A stretch of DNA of 64,000 nt from Rhodococcus sp. 4CII (GTDB lineage: Bacteria; Actinomycetota; Actinomycetes; Mycobacteriales; Mycobacteriaceae): the NCBI RefSeq assembly GCF_014256275.1, contig NZ_JACCFE010000002.1, positions 1,860,001 to 1,924,000 on the forward strand. The letters run 5' to 3'. The notes below the pieces were generated by a model, which worked only from the letters and a program-made list of their open reading frames with translations, was not told where the DNA came from and did no database searches. Position 1 is the stretch's first letter. The number at the start of each line of letters is the position of its first letter. The position numbers and the translations under genes are program-made. Shown one piece after another: positions 35,904-43,481 of this stretch.

Positions 35904-36307
35904 GAGGCACCTTCCTCCGCGGCGCGATCCGCACCCTCGTGGATGACCTGCAGGTCCCCCGACGCGCGATGGTGCCCGGGGATGCCGGGGCCGGCGTGCT
36001 CGGCGTTGAACACGGCGTCGGTGACCAACTGCTGCACGTGCTCGTTGGCGACGCTGTAGTAGATGGACGTCCCCTCCCGGCGCGTGTGCACCAGCCGCGC
36101 CATCCGGAGCTTGGCGAGGTGCTGCGAGACCGACGGCGCCGGTTTCCCCACCCGCTCGGCCAGCTCGTTCACCGACAGTTCGCCCCCGACCAGTTGCCAG
36201 AGCACCTGGACCCGGGTGGCGTCGGCCAGCATGCGGAAGACCTCGACCACCAGACCCACCTGGTCTTCGTCGAGTCTGCGCCGGCATGCGCGCTTATCTG
36301 CATTCAT
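35900..36307 (-). CDS. ArsR/SmtB-family metal-sensing repressor
   Basis: A 135-residue winged-helix repressor. Core: VFRMLADATRVQVLWQLVG, recognition helix SVNELAERVGKPAPSVSQHLAKL, wing HTRREGTSIYYSVANEHV. The C-terminal tail contains FNAEHAGPGIPGHHR, whose Asp/His set could form an alpha5-type metal site. It is translated together with the CDF exporter and probably represses both until metal binds. I chose ATG 36307 because a GTG at 36349 has no ribosome binding site and because the operator-like repeat overlaps this ATG; a leaderless start is possible. Confidence 0.88.
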   Translation of the reverse strand: MNADKRACRRRLDEDQVGLVVEVFRMLADATRVQVLWQLVGGELSVNELAERVGKPAPSVSQHLAKLRMARLVHTRREGTSIYYSVANEHVQQLVTDAVFNAEHAGPGIPGHHRASGDLQVIHEGADRAAEEGAS

Positions 36308-36317
36308 ACGCAGATAA
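36294..36317. promoter_or_regulatory. ArsR-type operator over the repressor start codon
   Basis: TTATCTGC, eight bases, GCAGATAA: a perfect 8-bp inverted repeat spanning 36294-36317 and covering the start codon of the ArsR gene. Size and A/T-rich arms fit SmtB/ArsR operators, so autoregulation of the ArsR-CDF unit is likely. Confidence 0.75.
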
Positions 36318-36356
36318 TAGGCCCCTTCGGGTTGTGATGCATCAGACACCGAAAGG

Positions 36357-36406
36357 ACTTACTTGCTTGCACTAACGATGTATATAGTTGCTTGCATCAA
36401 GTAAGT
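36357..36406. promoter_or_regulatory. MarR operator region
   Basis: ACTTACTTG (36357-36365) and CAAGTAAGT (36398-36406) form a perfect 9-bp inverted repeat 32 bases apart. Within it TTGCTTGCA occurs twice (36363-36371 and 36388-36396), 25 bases apart. A TATATAGT stretch at 36381-36388 could be the -10 box. The array lies 18 bases before the MarR start, so autoregulation is likely. Confidence 0.6.
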
Positions 36407-36424
36407 CGTCTTTCAGGGGTTGCC

Positions 36425-36925
36425 ATGTCCGTCACGTCAGTGCCTTCCGTATCTCTGGGCACCACCGAAGCGCTCATCGACGAGGTCTTCCTCTTCGGCC
36501 GAGTGCTTCGCGACGCCCTGATGTCGGAAGTCGACGGCCACATTCCACGCGCGCTGACGGGGGTCCTCCTCGTCCTCGCCGCTCGGGGGGAATGCCGGCA
36601 GAACGAACTCGCTGCCGAGTTGTGCGTCGGTCAGTCGTCTCTCAGTCGCCAGATCACCGATCTGGTGGAGGTCGGCTACGTCACCCGCCACCCGGACCCC
36701 GCCGACGGACGCGCGTTCCGAATACGCGTCTCGGAGGAGGGAATGGCATACGTCAGGCACGTGAGAACACAGCGCGCCGCACGAATGCAGAAGTTACTGA
36801 GCGGGTGGAACGAGACCCAGGCAGCAACCGCCCTCGACTCCATCCGGCACCTGAAGGAAACACTCTTCGATCCAGAACACCGGATCGTCACGAGCTCGAA
36901 CCCGATAGGAACACAAAGCGTATGA
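36425..36925 (+). CDS. MarR-family transcriptional regulator
   Basis: A 166-residue MarR protein. Helices: LIDEVFLFGRVLRDALM; then RALTGVLLVLAARGECRQNELAAELCVGQSSLSRQITDLVEVGYV as the winged helix-turn-helix; the wing is HPDPADGRAFRIRVSEEG with the conserved D-x-R. A C-terminal dimer helix follows. ATG 36425 has AGGGG upstream. Its stop overlaps the MFS start as ATGA, so it very likely represses that drug exporter and itself through the repeats upstream, with a toxic small molecule as inducer. Confidence 0.9.
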   Translation: MSVTSVPSVSLGTTEALIDEVFLFGRVLRDALMSEVDGHIPRALTGVLLVLAARGECRQNELAAELCVGQSSLSRQITDLVEVGYVTRHPDPADGRAFRIRVSEEGMAYVRHVRTQRAARMQKLLSGWNETQAATALDSIRHLKETLFDPEHRIVTSSNPIGTQSV

Positions 36926-38859
36926 CCGAAACACAGACTCGGCCGCCGGTTGAAGAAACGACGGCCATGACGCACCGCGAAATCCTCGAGGCCCTCACGG
37001 GCCTGCTCGCAGCGCTGTTCACCGCACTGCTGAGCAGCACGATCGTCGCCACCGCCCTCCCGACGATCATCGGTGACCTGAAGGGCACGCAGACCGCGTA
37101 CGCCTGGGTCATCACCAGCGCGTTGCTCGCCAACGCGGCCTCGACTCCCATCTGGGGCAAGCTCGCCGACCTGTTCAACAAGAAGGTGCTCGTCCAGAGC
37201 GCGATCGTCATCTTCGTCATCGGTTCGGTGATCGCCGGTTTCGCGCACAACGTCCCGATCCTGCTGACCGCACGTGTCATCCAGGGCATCGGCATGGGTG
37301 GCCTGACGGCACTGGTCGTCGCCATCATCGGCACCATCGTCTCTCCCCGTGAGCGCGGTCGCTACTCCGGCTACATGGGCGCCGTCATGGCCGTGTCGAT
37401 GTCGGGCGGCCCGATCCTCGGCGGCGTCATCGTCGACAGCCCCCTCGGGTGGCGCTGGTGCTTCTTCGTGTGTGTGCCGCTCGCGGTCATCGCCCTGATC
37501 CTGCTGCAGCGCACGCTGCACCTCGCGACCGAGAAGAAGGACGACGTCTCCATCGACTGGCTCGGCGCCCTGCTGCTGACCGCCGGTGTGTCCATCCTGC
37601 TCATCTGGGTCTCGTTCGCCGGCAAGGCGGGCTACTACGAGTGGTTCTCCCGCGAGACCGCCATGTACGTCGGATCCGGTGTGCTCCTGCTGGCCGCGAC
37701 GATCCTCGTCGAAGCCAAGGCCAAGGCCCCGATCATCCCGCTGAAGATCGTCACCGAGAAGACCACCGGCCTCGCCATCATCGCGTCCATCGCCGTCGGT
37801 GTCGGCATGTTCGGTTCCACCACGTTCCTCGGTCAGTACTTCCAGACCGCACGCGGTTACACCCCGACGATGGCCGGCGTGCTCACCATCCCGATGGTGG
37901 CCGGCATGCTCATCGGCACGGTCGGATCCGGGCAGCTCATCACCCGCTTCGGCAAGTGGAAGCCGTTCGTCGTCGGCGGCGCCGTCCTCATGATCATCGG
38001 CTTCGGACTGCTTGGCACCATCGATCACGAAACCAGCCTGACCTTGGTCGGCACGTACATCGCGATCATCGGCCTCGGCATGGGCATGCTGATGCAGAAC
38101 CTGGTGCTCGCGGTGCAGAACACCGTCAGCGTCCAGAACATCGGTGCCGCATCCAGTTCGGTCGCCTTCTTCCGGACCTTCGGCGGCGCGATCGGCGTCT
38201 CGGTTCTCGGTTCGGTGCTCGCCACCCGGGTCGCCGACCTGTCGGCCGACGGCTTCGCGAAGATCGGCATCAAGACCGGAGGCGGCGGCGGAAGCCTGGA
38301 CCTGACGTCCATGCCCGCTCCCGTGCAGGGCGTCATCCGCGCCGCCTACGGTGACGCGACCGGCCGGATCTTCCTGATCGCCGCCGTCGTCGCCATCATC
38401 ACCCTGATCGCCGTCATCCTGCTGCCCAACCGCCCGCTGCGTCGCACCATCGACCTGTCGAGCGAGCAGGAGCCCGTCCAGGAACCCGAGTACGCCCCCG
38501 TTCCGGAGTACGCACCCGAGCCCGTCACGGCGCCGATCCAGTCGTCCGATATCAGCGGCGGCAGGCACGAGGCTCCGGCGGATCAGCACCAGCCCTTCGC
38601 CGGGTTGAGCGCCGACGCCCGCGACCGTCTCCTCTCCATGCTGCTGCCCCAGCCGGAGCAGACCCTGGAGGCGATCGACGAGGCCGAGAAGATCCGCGAC
38701 GAGGTCAACCGCCTCCGCAACGATCTCAATGCCAAGCTCGTCGAGTTCGACGCAGTCTGGGATCGCCTGCGCGAGCTGGGACTGAGCGAAGAGCAGGTGG
38801 CCGGCGTCCTCGGCGGCGGCCAGGTGACGGACACCGGCAACGGCGCCCTCATCCGCTGA
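36922..38859 (+). CDS. MFS drug efflux transporter (DHA2/EmrB type) with C-terminal coiled coil
   Basis: A 645-residue transporter. Fourteen membrane helices fill residues ~20-515, with LSSTIVATALPTIIGDL in TM1, WGKLADLFNKK as motif A, and ARVIQGIGMGGL plus GPILGGVIVD as motif C, typical of proton-driven DHA2 exporters. After TM14 comes an unusual ~130-residue cytoplasmic tail: a Pro/Glu repeat (EPEYAPVPEYAPEP), then a charged helix predicted to coil (EAIDEAEKIRDEVNRL, with further heptads). Codon use is strongly biased. It is coupled to MarR by ATGA. The substrate is unknown. Confidence 0.9.
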   Translation: MTETQTRPPVEETTAMTHREILEALTGLLAALFTALLSSTIVATALPTIIGDLKGTQTAYAWVITSALLANAASTPIWGKLADLFNKKVLVQSAIVIFVIGSVIAGFAHNVPILLTARVIQGIGMGGLTALVVAIIGTIVSPRERGRYSGYMGAVMAVSMSGGPILGGVIVDSPLGWRWCFFVCVPLAVIALILLQRTLHLATEKKDDVSIDWLGALLLTAGVSILLIWVSFAGKAGYYEWFSRETAMYVGSGVLLLAATILVEAKAKAPIIPLKIVTEKTTGLAIIASIAVGVGMFGSTTFLGQYFQTARGYTPTMAGVLTIPMVAGMLIGTVGSGQLITRFGKWKPFVVGGAVLMIIGFGLLGTIDHETSLTLVGTYIAIIGLGMGMLMQNLVLAVQNTVSVQNIGAASSSVAFFRTFGGAIGVSVLGSVLATRVADLSADGFAKIGIKTGGGGGSLDLTSMPAPVQGVIRAAYGDATGRIFLIAAVVAIITLIAVILLPNRPLRRTIDLSSEQEPVQEPEYAPVPEYAPEPVTAPIQSSDISGGRHEAPADQHQPFAGLSADARDRLLSMLLPQPEQTLEAIDEAEKIRDEVNRLRNDLNAKLVEFDAVWDRLRELGLSEEQVAGVLGGGQVTDTGNGALIR

Positions 38860-38864
38860 ATGCG

Positions 38865-39314
38865 ATGATCGTCCAGTTCCACGACGCCGTCGGCCCGTCC
38901 ACGTATCCCCCTCTACGTGGACGGGCCGGTGGCCTGTTCGCTCAGCTGACCCGGTTCACCCTGGTGGGCACGTCGAGCAATGTGCTCTACGCTCTCGCGT
39001 TCTTCACCCTCGACGGGTACGGGTCGTTCGTCGCCAACCTGGTCGGCGTCGTGACCAGCTCGATGCTGGCCAACGAACTCCACCGACGGCTCACCTTCCG
39101 CGCCGCCGACCGCGTCCGCTGGTTCGTCGCCCAGTGGGAAGGCGGCACGCTCGCGCTGATCGGCCTGGCCGTCAGCACACTCGCACTCGCCCTCCTCGGC
39201 GCGCTCTTCCCCGGCGCAGACGGACTGGCGCAGGTCGCACTCGTCGTCGCGGTCAGCGCGGTCGTCGGGGGGCTGCGATTCCTCGCCCTCCGCGGTTGGG
39301 TCTTCGCCCCGTGA
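38865..39314 (+). CDS. GtrA-family membrane protein
   Basis: A 149-residue protein with four hydrophobic segments: LTRFTLVGTSSNVLYALAF, FVANLVGVVTSSMLANELHRR, ALIGLAVSTLALALLGAL and LVVAVSAVVGGLRFLALRGWVF. The pattern, with Asn-Glu-x-x-R at the end of TM2 and the final Arg-Trp-Val-Phe, marks the GtrA/PF04138 family, thought to move polyprenyl-linked sugars across the membrane. ATG is five bases after the MFS stop, so it may be transcribed with it, though no functional link is evident. The stop codon lies inside a palindromic repeat. Confidence 0.82.
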   Translation: MIVQFHDAVGPSTYPPLRGRAGGLFAQLTRFTLVGTSSNVLYALAFFTLDGYGSFVANLVGVVTSSMLANELHRRLTFRAADRVRWFVAQWEGGTLALIGLAVSTLALALLGALFPGADGLAQVALVVAVSAVVGGLRFLALRGWVFAP

Positions 39315-39355
39315 GTACTTGTCAACCGCGGGGGCGGTTTGACAAGTACTCACGG
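39309..39355. repeat. Palindromic repeat/bidirectional terminator, copy 1
   Basis: A 21-22 bp stem (left arm CCGTGAGTACTTGTCAACCGC, one base bulged against the right arm) around a short G-rich loop. It covers the GtrA stop codon and ends eight bases from the stop of the converging PhoX-like gene, so it can terminate both. A related hairpin occurs at 40899-40940. Confidence 0.8.
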
Positions 39356-39362
39356 CTGGAGG

Positions 39363-40790
39363 TCAGGACCCGAAGATCGAATTCGTGGGCCGGTGCCACG
39401 GACCCGTGATCGCCAGGGTCAGACCCGGCGACTGGATGTTCGCGAACAATATCCTCCCGTCCGCGCTGAACGCCGGACCGCAGAACTCGCTGTCGTTCAA
39501 CTCGTTCCGGGCCATCGCGAACGGCTCTCCCTCCGCCGTCACGCCCACGAGGTGGCTGATGCCTTCGCCGTCCTCCGCGAGGATCACGCCGCCGTACGGC
39601 GAGACGGTGATGTTGTCCGGCCCGTCGTAGTTCCCGGTATCGACAGCGGGGTCGGGATTGACACCGAACAGCGTCTTCAGCGTGATCGTCTGCTTCGCCG
39701 GGTCGAAGAACCACACCTGGCCGTCGTGCTCGGCGACGCTGCCGTCGCTGGTCCGTGCGTAGCTGGCGACGAAGTAGGCGCCGCCGTCGGCCCACCACTG
39801 TCCCTCCAGCTTGCGGCTCCGGGTGATCGCGTCGTTCCCGAACTGCTTGCGCACCGACGTGCTCGTCGCGTTCCGGTCCGGCACACCGACCCACTGCACG
39901 GAGTACACGGTGCCCGGTTCGGTGGCCTGGGACAGGTCGGGGACGTGTGTTCCGCCCTGGAAGCACGCCATCGCCTGGAGGGCACCGGCGGTGTCGCCGC
40001 CCGGCGACTGCGCGAGTTCGCGCAGCGCGTTCGGCCCTCCCCGGAAACCCTGCGGCGGCGTCCACCGGTAATACAGTCCGTTCAGCCCCGACGCGTCCTC
40101 CGTCAGGTAGATGGTGCTCGACGACGGGTCCACCGCCACGGCCTCGTGCGCGTACCGGCCCAGGAACTTCAGCGGCACAGGACTTTTGCCCTTGTTCGCG
40201 TCCTGGCTCGCCGGGTCGACCTCGAAGACGTAGCCGTGGTCGTGGAGGAATCCGCGCGTTCCCGCGCGGTCTTCCGTCTCCTCGCAGGTGAGCCACGTCC
40301 CCCACGGGGTGATGCCGCCCGCGCAGTTGTTGACCGTGCCGGCGACGCTGACGTACTGACCCTGCCAAGTCCCGTCGGCGCCGACCGTCGTCGTGGTCGT
40401 CCCGCCGCGCGCGCCCGTGTCGTACGTCAATCCGTCGAGCGCGGGCACGCCGAACGGTTCGTCGCTGCCGATCTCGTGATTTGTCACGAGGGTGGATCCG
40501 CCCGCACGCGCGAACACCCCGTTGGCGTCGGGGTCGCTGGGCACGGGGACGCCACCGTCCAACTGCGTCTCACCCGAGCGCGACACGACGGTGTACGAAA
40601 AGCCCACCGGCAGTGAGAGAATGCGGTTCGGGTCCGGCACGAGCGGTCCGTAGCCGATCGCCCGTCCGGGCGCCGCGGACGCGAACGCCGGACGGACCAG
40701 GGCGTCGACGCTGCCCGCGAGTGCCACACCGAGGCCGGTGAGCGCGGTGCGACCGAGGAATCCGCGGCGGTTGAGTGGTGCAGTGGTCAC
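39363..40790 (-). CDS. PhoX/DUF839-family secreted protein with Tat signal
   Basis: A 475-residue exported protein. The Tat signal is NRRGFLGRTALTGLGVALAG. The mature part is a beta-propeller-like PhoX fold: TLVTNHEIGSDEPFG near 110, TWLTCEETEDRAG, HEAVAVDPSSSTIYLTED, and DGPDNITVSPYGGVILAEDG. Many acidic clusters could bind calcium and metal ions, as in PhoX alkaline phosphatases, where calcium and iron form the active site. Phosphatase activity is possible, but many DUF839 members are uncharacterised. GTG 40790 follows GGAGG at nine bases and places the twin Arg at the right distance; a longer frame upstream reads through the second repeat. Confidence 0.82.
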   Translation of the reverse strand: MTTAPLNRRGFLGRTALTGLGVALAGSVDALVRPAFASAAPGRAIGYGPLVPDPNRILSLPVGFSYTVVSRSGETQLDGGVPVPSDPDANGVFARAGGSTLVTNHEIGSDEPFGVPALDGLTYDTGARGGTTTTTVGADGTWQGQYVSVAGTVNNCAGGITPWGTWLTCEETEDRAGTRGFLHDHGYVFEVDPASQDANKGKSPVPLKFLGRYAHEAVAVDPSSSTIYLTEDASGLNGLYYRWTPPQGFRGGPNALRELAQSPGGDTAGALQAMACFQGGTHVPDLSQATEPGTVYSVQWVGVPDRNATSTSVRKQFGNDAITRSRKLEGQWWADGGAYFVASYARTSDGSVAEHDGQVWFFDPAKQTITLKTLFGVNPDPAVDTGNYDGPDNITVSPYGGVILAEDGEGISHLVGVTAEGEPFAMARNELNDSEFCGPAFSADGRILFANIQSPGLTLAITGPWHRPTNSIFGS

Positions 40791-40898
40791 TGTGTGAAAC
40801 CTCCATGTGGCTGACCGGTTCCTCCGGACGGTAGGTACCGGAATGCCTCGGTTCGTGGACGCACCGTGGCCCGCGCGTGAACCGGGTGCGAACTTCCG

Positions 40899-40940
40899 CC
40901 TGTACTTGTCGACCGCCCGCGGTTGACAAGTACTCACAGG
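40899..40940. repeat. Palindromic repeat, copy 2
   Basis: Arms GTACTTGTCGACCGC (40902-40916) and GCGGTTGACAAGTAC (40919-40933) pair with a single mismatch, and CCT/AGG extends the stem with a bulge. The right arm followed by TCAC is nearly identical to copy 1 at 39334-39354. The two copies bracket the PhoX-like gene, and this one lies upstream of both its start and the ArsR promoter. Confidence 0.75.
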
Positions 40941-40942
40941 CG

Positions 40943-40972
40943 TTGACATGTGACTAAATGGTCACCTATTCT
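40943..40972 (+). promoter_or_regulatory. Sigma-70 promoter with ArsR-type operator in the spacer
   Basis: TTGACA (40943-40948) and TATTCT (40967-40972) are 18 bases apart. The spacer holds GTGAC, six bases, GTCAC (40950-40965), a perfect inverted repeat. Transcription would begin at or next to the ATG at 40979, so the mRNA is probably leaderless. A repressor on this site would block RNA polymerase directly. Confidence 0.72.
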
Positions 40973-40978
40973 CGGTTC

Positions 40979-41296
40979 ATGGACGACGATCACGTCTTCA
41001 AGGCGCTGGCAGATCCCACCCGCCGCCTGATTCTCGACCGATTGTTCGCCCACGATGGTCAGACGCTCACCGAACTCGAATCGCAGGTCGCGATGACGCG
41101 ATTCGGGGTCATGAAACATCTGCGCGTACTCGAAGACGCGGGGCTCGTCGTCACGCGCCGCTCCGGCCGGGAGAAGTTGCACTATCTCAACCCCGTGCCG
41201 ATACAGCTGATCCACAACCGGTGGATCGACAAGTACACCGAGCGTCACACCTCGGCGCTCGCTCAGCTGAAATCCGAACTGGAGGAAGAGAAATGA
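40979..41296 (+). CDS. ArsR-family regulator of SRPBCC partner
   Basis: A 105-residue winged-helix protein: HVFKALADPTRRLILDRLF, recognition helix TLTELESQVAMTRFGVMKHLRVL, wing VVTRRSGREKLHYLNPVPI, then IQLIHNRWIDKYTERHTSAL. No metal-binding Cys pattern is present; this subgroup pairs with AHSA1/SRPBCC proteins. The start ATG at 40979 fits a leaderless transcript. It overlaps the SRPBCC gene by ATGA, and an inverted repeat in its own promoter suggests self-repression. The ligand is unknown. Confidence 0.9.
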   Translation: MDDDHVFKALADPTRRLILDRLFAHDGQTLTELESQVAMTRFGVMKHLRVLEDAGLVVTRRSGREKLHYLNPVPIQLIHNRWIDKYTERHTSALAQLKSELEEEK

Positions 41297-41793
41297 CAAC
41301 CGCCGACGCAATCCAGATCTACGCCGTGTACATCAAGGCGACACCGGAGGCGATCTGGGACGCCATCACCAAACCCGAGTGGTCGCAGCAGTACGGGTAC
41401 GGCGGCCTGGTCGATTACGACCTCCGGTCGGGCGGCGCCTTCCGCGCCCACGCCGACGAGGCGATGAAGGCATACCCGGGTGTGCCCGACGTGATCATCG
41501 ACGGCGAGGTGATCGAATCCGATCCGCCGAAGAAGCTGGTCCAGACGTGGCGGATGCTGATGGACGCCGACAACGTGGAGGGATTCACCACCCTCACCTA
41601 CGAGATCGCGCAGTCGAGCAGGCCGGGTGTCGCGAAACTGACTGTCACCCACGACCTCACCAACGCACCGGGTGTGGCCGAGCTGGTGGCGGGCAGGAGG
41701 GAGTCCGAGGGTGCGGGCGGTGGCTGGAACGAGGTGCTCAGCGGACTGAAGTCGCTGCTCGAGACGGGGCGGCCGATGGTCGACTGGGGCTGA
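41293..41793 (+). CDS. SRPBCC/AHSA1-domain protein
   Basis: A 166-residue START/Bet v1-like protein: IYAVYIKATPEAIWDAITKPEWSQ, the usual opening strand and helix; a central GGAFRAH; GEVIESDPPKKLVQTWR; VAKLTVTHDL; and a closing long helix GWNEVLSGLKSLLETG. It likely binds a hydrophobic ligand in the cytosol. Its gene is translationally coupled to the ArsR regulator, a common actinobacterial pair. No catalytic residues are evident. Confidence 0.88.
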   Translation: MTTADAIQIYAVYIKATPEAIWDAITKPEWSQQYGYGGLVDYDLRSGGAFRAHADEAMKAYPGVPDVIIDGEVIESDPPKKLVQTWRMLMDADNVEGFTTLTYEIAQSSRPGVAKLTVTHDLTNAPGVAELVAGRRESEGAGGGWNEVLSGLKSLLETGRPMVDWG

Positions 41794-41819
41794 GAGCCCC
41801 GGGCCGGCGGGCGCGAGGA

Positions 41820-41833
41820 CCGACATCTGTCGG
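41820..41833. promoter_or_regulatory. 14-bp inverted repeat before sigma factor gene
   Basis: CCGACA, two bases, TGTCGG: a perfect 6-bp inverted repeat 22 bases before the sigma factor ATG. It could be an operator or a small stem in the leader. No clear -35/-10 pair was identified. Confidence 0.35.
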
Positions 41834-41855
41834 AGTGCCGCAGTAAGCTCCAACC

Positions 41856-42839
41856 ATGACGGCTGCGCAGTCGCTCGACGATGATTTCCTCGCACTCGCC
41901 GACCCTTACCGGCGCGAGTTGCTCGCCCACTGTTACCGCATGATGGGGTCACTGCACGACGCCGAGGACCAGATGCAGGAGACCTTCATCCGGGCATGGC
42001 GCGGATACGAGGGGTATCAGCAGCAGGCGTCGCTGCGGACGTGGCTGTACAAGATCGCCACCAACACGTGCCTCACGGCGTTGCAGAGCAAATCGAAGCG
42101 TCCGCTGCCCAGCGGACTGGGCGCTCCCGACTCCGACCCCACCGCCGACCTCGTCGAACGACACGAGGTGCCGTGGCTCGGACCGCTCCCCAACCGGCTC
42201 ATCGACGACGACGCGAGCGATCCCGCCACCGTCGTGACGTCGCGCGAATCGGTGCGCCTGGCGTTCATCGCCGCTCTTCAGCATCTTCCCGCACGTCAGC
42301 GCGCCGTCCTCGTCCTGCGCGACGTGCTGCAGTGGAAGGCGTCGGAGGTCGCGACGGCTCTCGGCACCACCACGACGGCGGTCAACAGCCTGCTGCAGCG
42401 GGCGCGCGCGCAGCTCGAGTTGGCCACGCCGACCGCCGACACCCTGGTGGAACCGGAGTCCCGGGAGGAGCGCGAACTCCTCGACCGGTACGTCGCCGCG
42501 TTCGAGGACTACGACATCGACGCGATCGTCGAACTGTTCACCAAGGACGCCGTGTGGGAGATGCCGCCGTTCGACGGCTGGTACCGCGGAGGCCCCTCGA
42601 TCGGCACCCTGATCACCGGAAACTGTCCAGCCAAGGGCCCGGGCGACATGCGCCTGGTGCCCACGGCAGCCAACGGGCAGCCGGCGCTCGGCCTGTACAT
42701 GCGCGGCGAGGACGACGTCCACCGGCCGTTCCAGGTCCACGTGCTGGACGTGACGGCCGACGGGGTCTCGCACGTCGTCTGCTTCTTCGACGTCGATCTG
42801 TTCGAGAAGTTCGGACTGCCGGAGACCCCGCCTGCCTGA
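41856..42839 (+). CDS. ECF sigma factor with C-terminal SnoaL-like domain (SigG-like)
   Basis: A 327-residue sigma factor. Region 2: YRRELLAHCYRMMGSLHDAEDQMQETFIRAWR with the W-R core contact. Region 4: LPARQRAVLVLRDVLQWKASEVATAL followed by TTTTAVNSLLQRARAQL. From ~200 to 325 comes a SnoaL-type fold (LDRYVAAFEDYDIDAIVELF, WEMPPFDGWYRG) as in mycobacterial SigG and SigJ. In such factors the extra domain replaces an anti-sigma protein and tunes activity. No anti-sigma gene is adjacent. It converges with the broken amidotransferase gene three bases away. The signal and regulon are unknown. Confidence 0.9.
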   Translation: MTAAQSLDDDFLALADPYRRELLAHCYRMMGSLHDAEDQMQETFIRAWRGYEGYQQQASLRTWLYKIATNTCLTALQSKSKRPLPSGLGAPDSDPTADLVERHEVPWLGPLPNRLIDDDASDPATVVTSRESVRLAFIAALQHLPARQRAVLVLRDVLQWKASEVATALGTTTTAVNSLLQRARAQLELATPTADTLVEPESREERELLDRYVAAFEDYDIDAIVELFTKDAVWEMPPFDGWYRGGPSIGTLITGNCPAKGPGDMRLVPTAANGQPALGLYMRGEDDVHRPFQVHVLDVTADGVSHVVCFFDVDLFEKFGLPETPPA

Positions 42840-42842
42840 TCC

Positions 42843-43463
42843 TTACGCCGGGACTGCGCTGGGATCCATCCGCGTGACCTTCCAGACGTGCGCGTCCAGG
42901 TCGCGGAACGCGCGCCCGTAGAACTGCGTGGTCGCGTCGAGGTTCTCGGGCCGTACGGTCTGCGACCGATCGCGAACGCCTGATTCTCGTAGAGGCGGCT
43001 GCTCGCCAACCGGACCGCGTCGCCCGGGAAGGTCGAAGGTGTCGCCGTACCAGTGGACGACTGGCACCTCCGCGCCGACGGCACCGCACACGGGGTCGCG
43101 AGTTCCGTCGTCGGACACCGTCACCGTCCCGGCACCGTTATCCGGTCCGCGGCGGATCGCGCTGCCGAACGAGGCCGCGAGAAGTTGCGCGCCGAGACAG
43201 ATCCCGAGCATGGGGAGCCCGGCGTCCACAATCTTTTTGATGAAGTTTCGCTCTCGCGGAAGTTGCGGGTGGGTAACGTCATCGAGTGCGCCCATCGGAC
43301 CGCCCATCACCACGAGGCTGCCGATGTCGTGAACGGCCGGCAGTTCGGAAGCTCGGTACATGGGGTACTCGGTGTAGCGAAATCCTCGCTCCGCCAGCAA
43401 AGTACCGACGAGCGCCGGTCCTTCGGACGACACGTGCGTGACAACCGGCCACGGCTTGTTCAT
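42843..43463 (-). pseudogene. Broken class I glutamine amidotransferase fused to VOC-family tail
   Basis: Residues 1-145 are a normal amidotransferase start: VVMGGPMGALDD, GICLGAQLLAASFGSAI with the nucleophile Cys, and VVHWYGDTFDLPG. One extra G in the CCCGGG run near 43030 shifts the frame; the continuation RLASSRLYENQAFAIG is readable only in another frame. After about 75 bases the original frame resumes as QFYGRAFRDLDAHVWKVTRMDP, which matches the C-terminus of VOC/lactoylglutathione lyase-like proteins, not amidotransferases. The F-H-x-E catalytic segment is missing. So a deletion has joined two genes, with a further indel. The product could not be an active amidotransferase. ATG 43463 has AGGA upstream. 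Confidence 0.72.
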
Positions 43464-43481
43464 GCCACAATTCCTACCGAG

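Noticed and set aside
39309..40940. Insertion sequence around the PhoX-like gene
   Set aside because: The bracketing repeats are self-complementary hairpins rather than terminal inverted repeats of a transposon, and no transposase or target duplication is seen.
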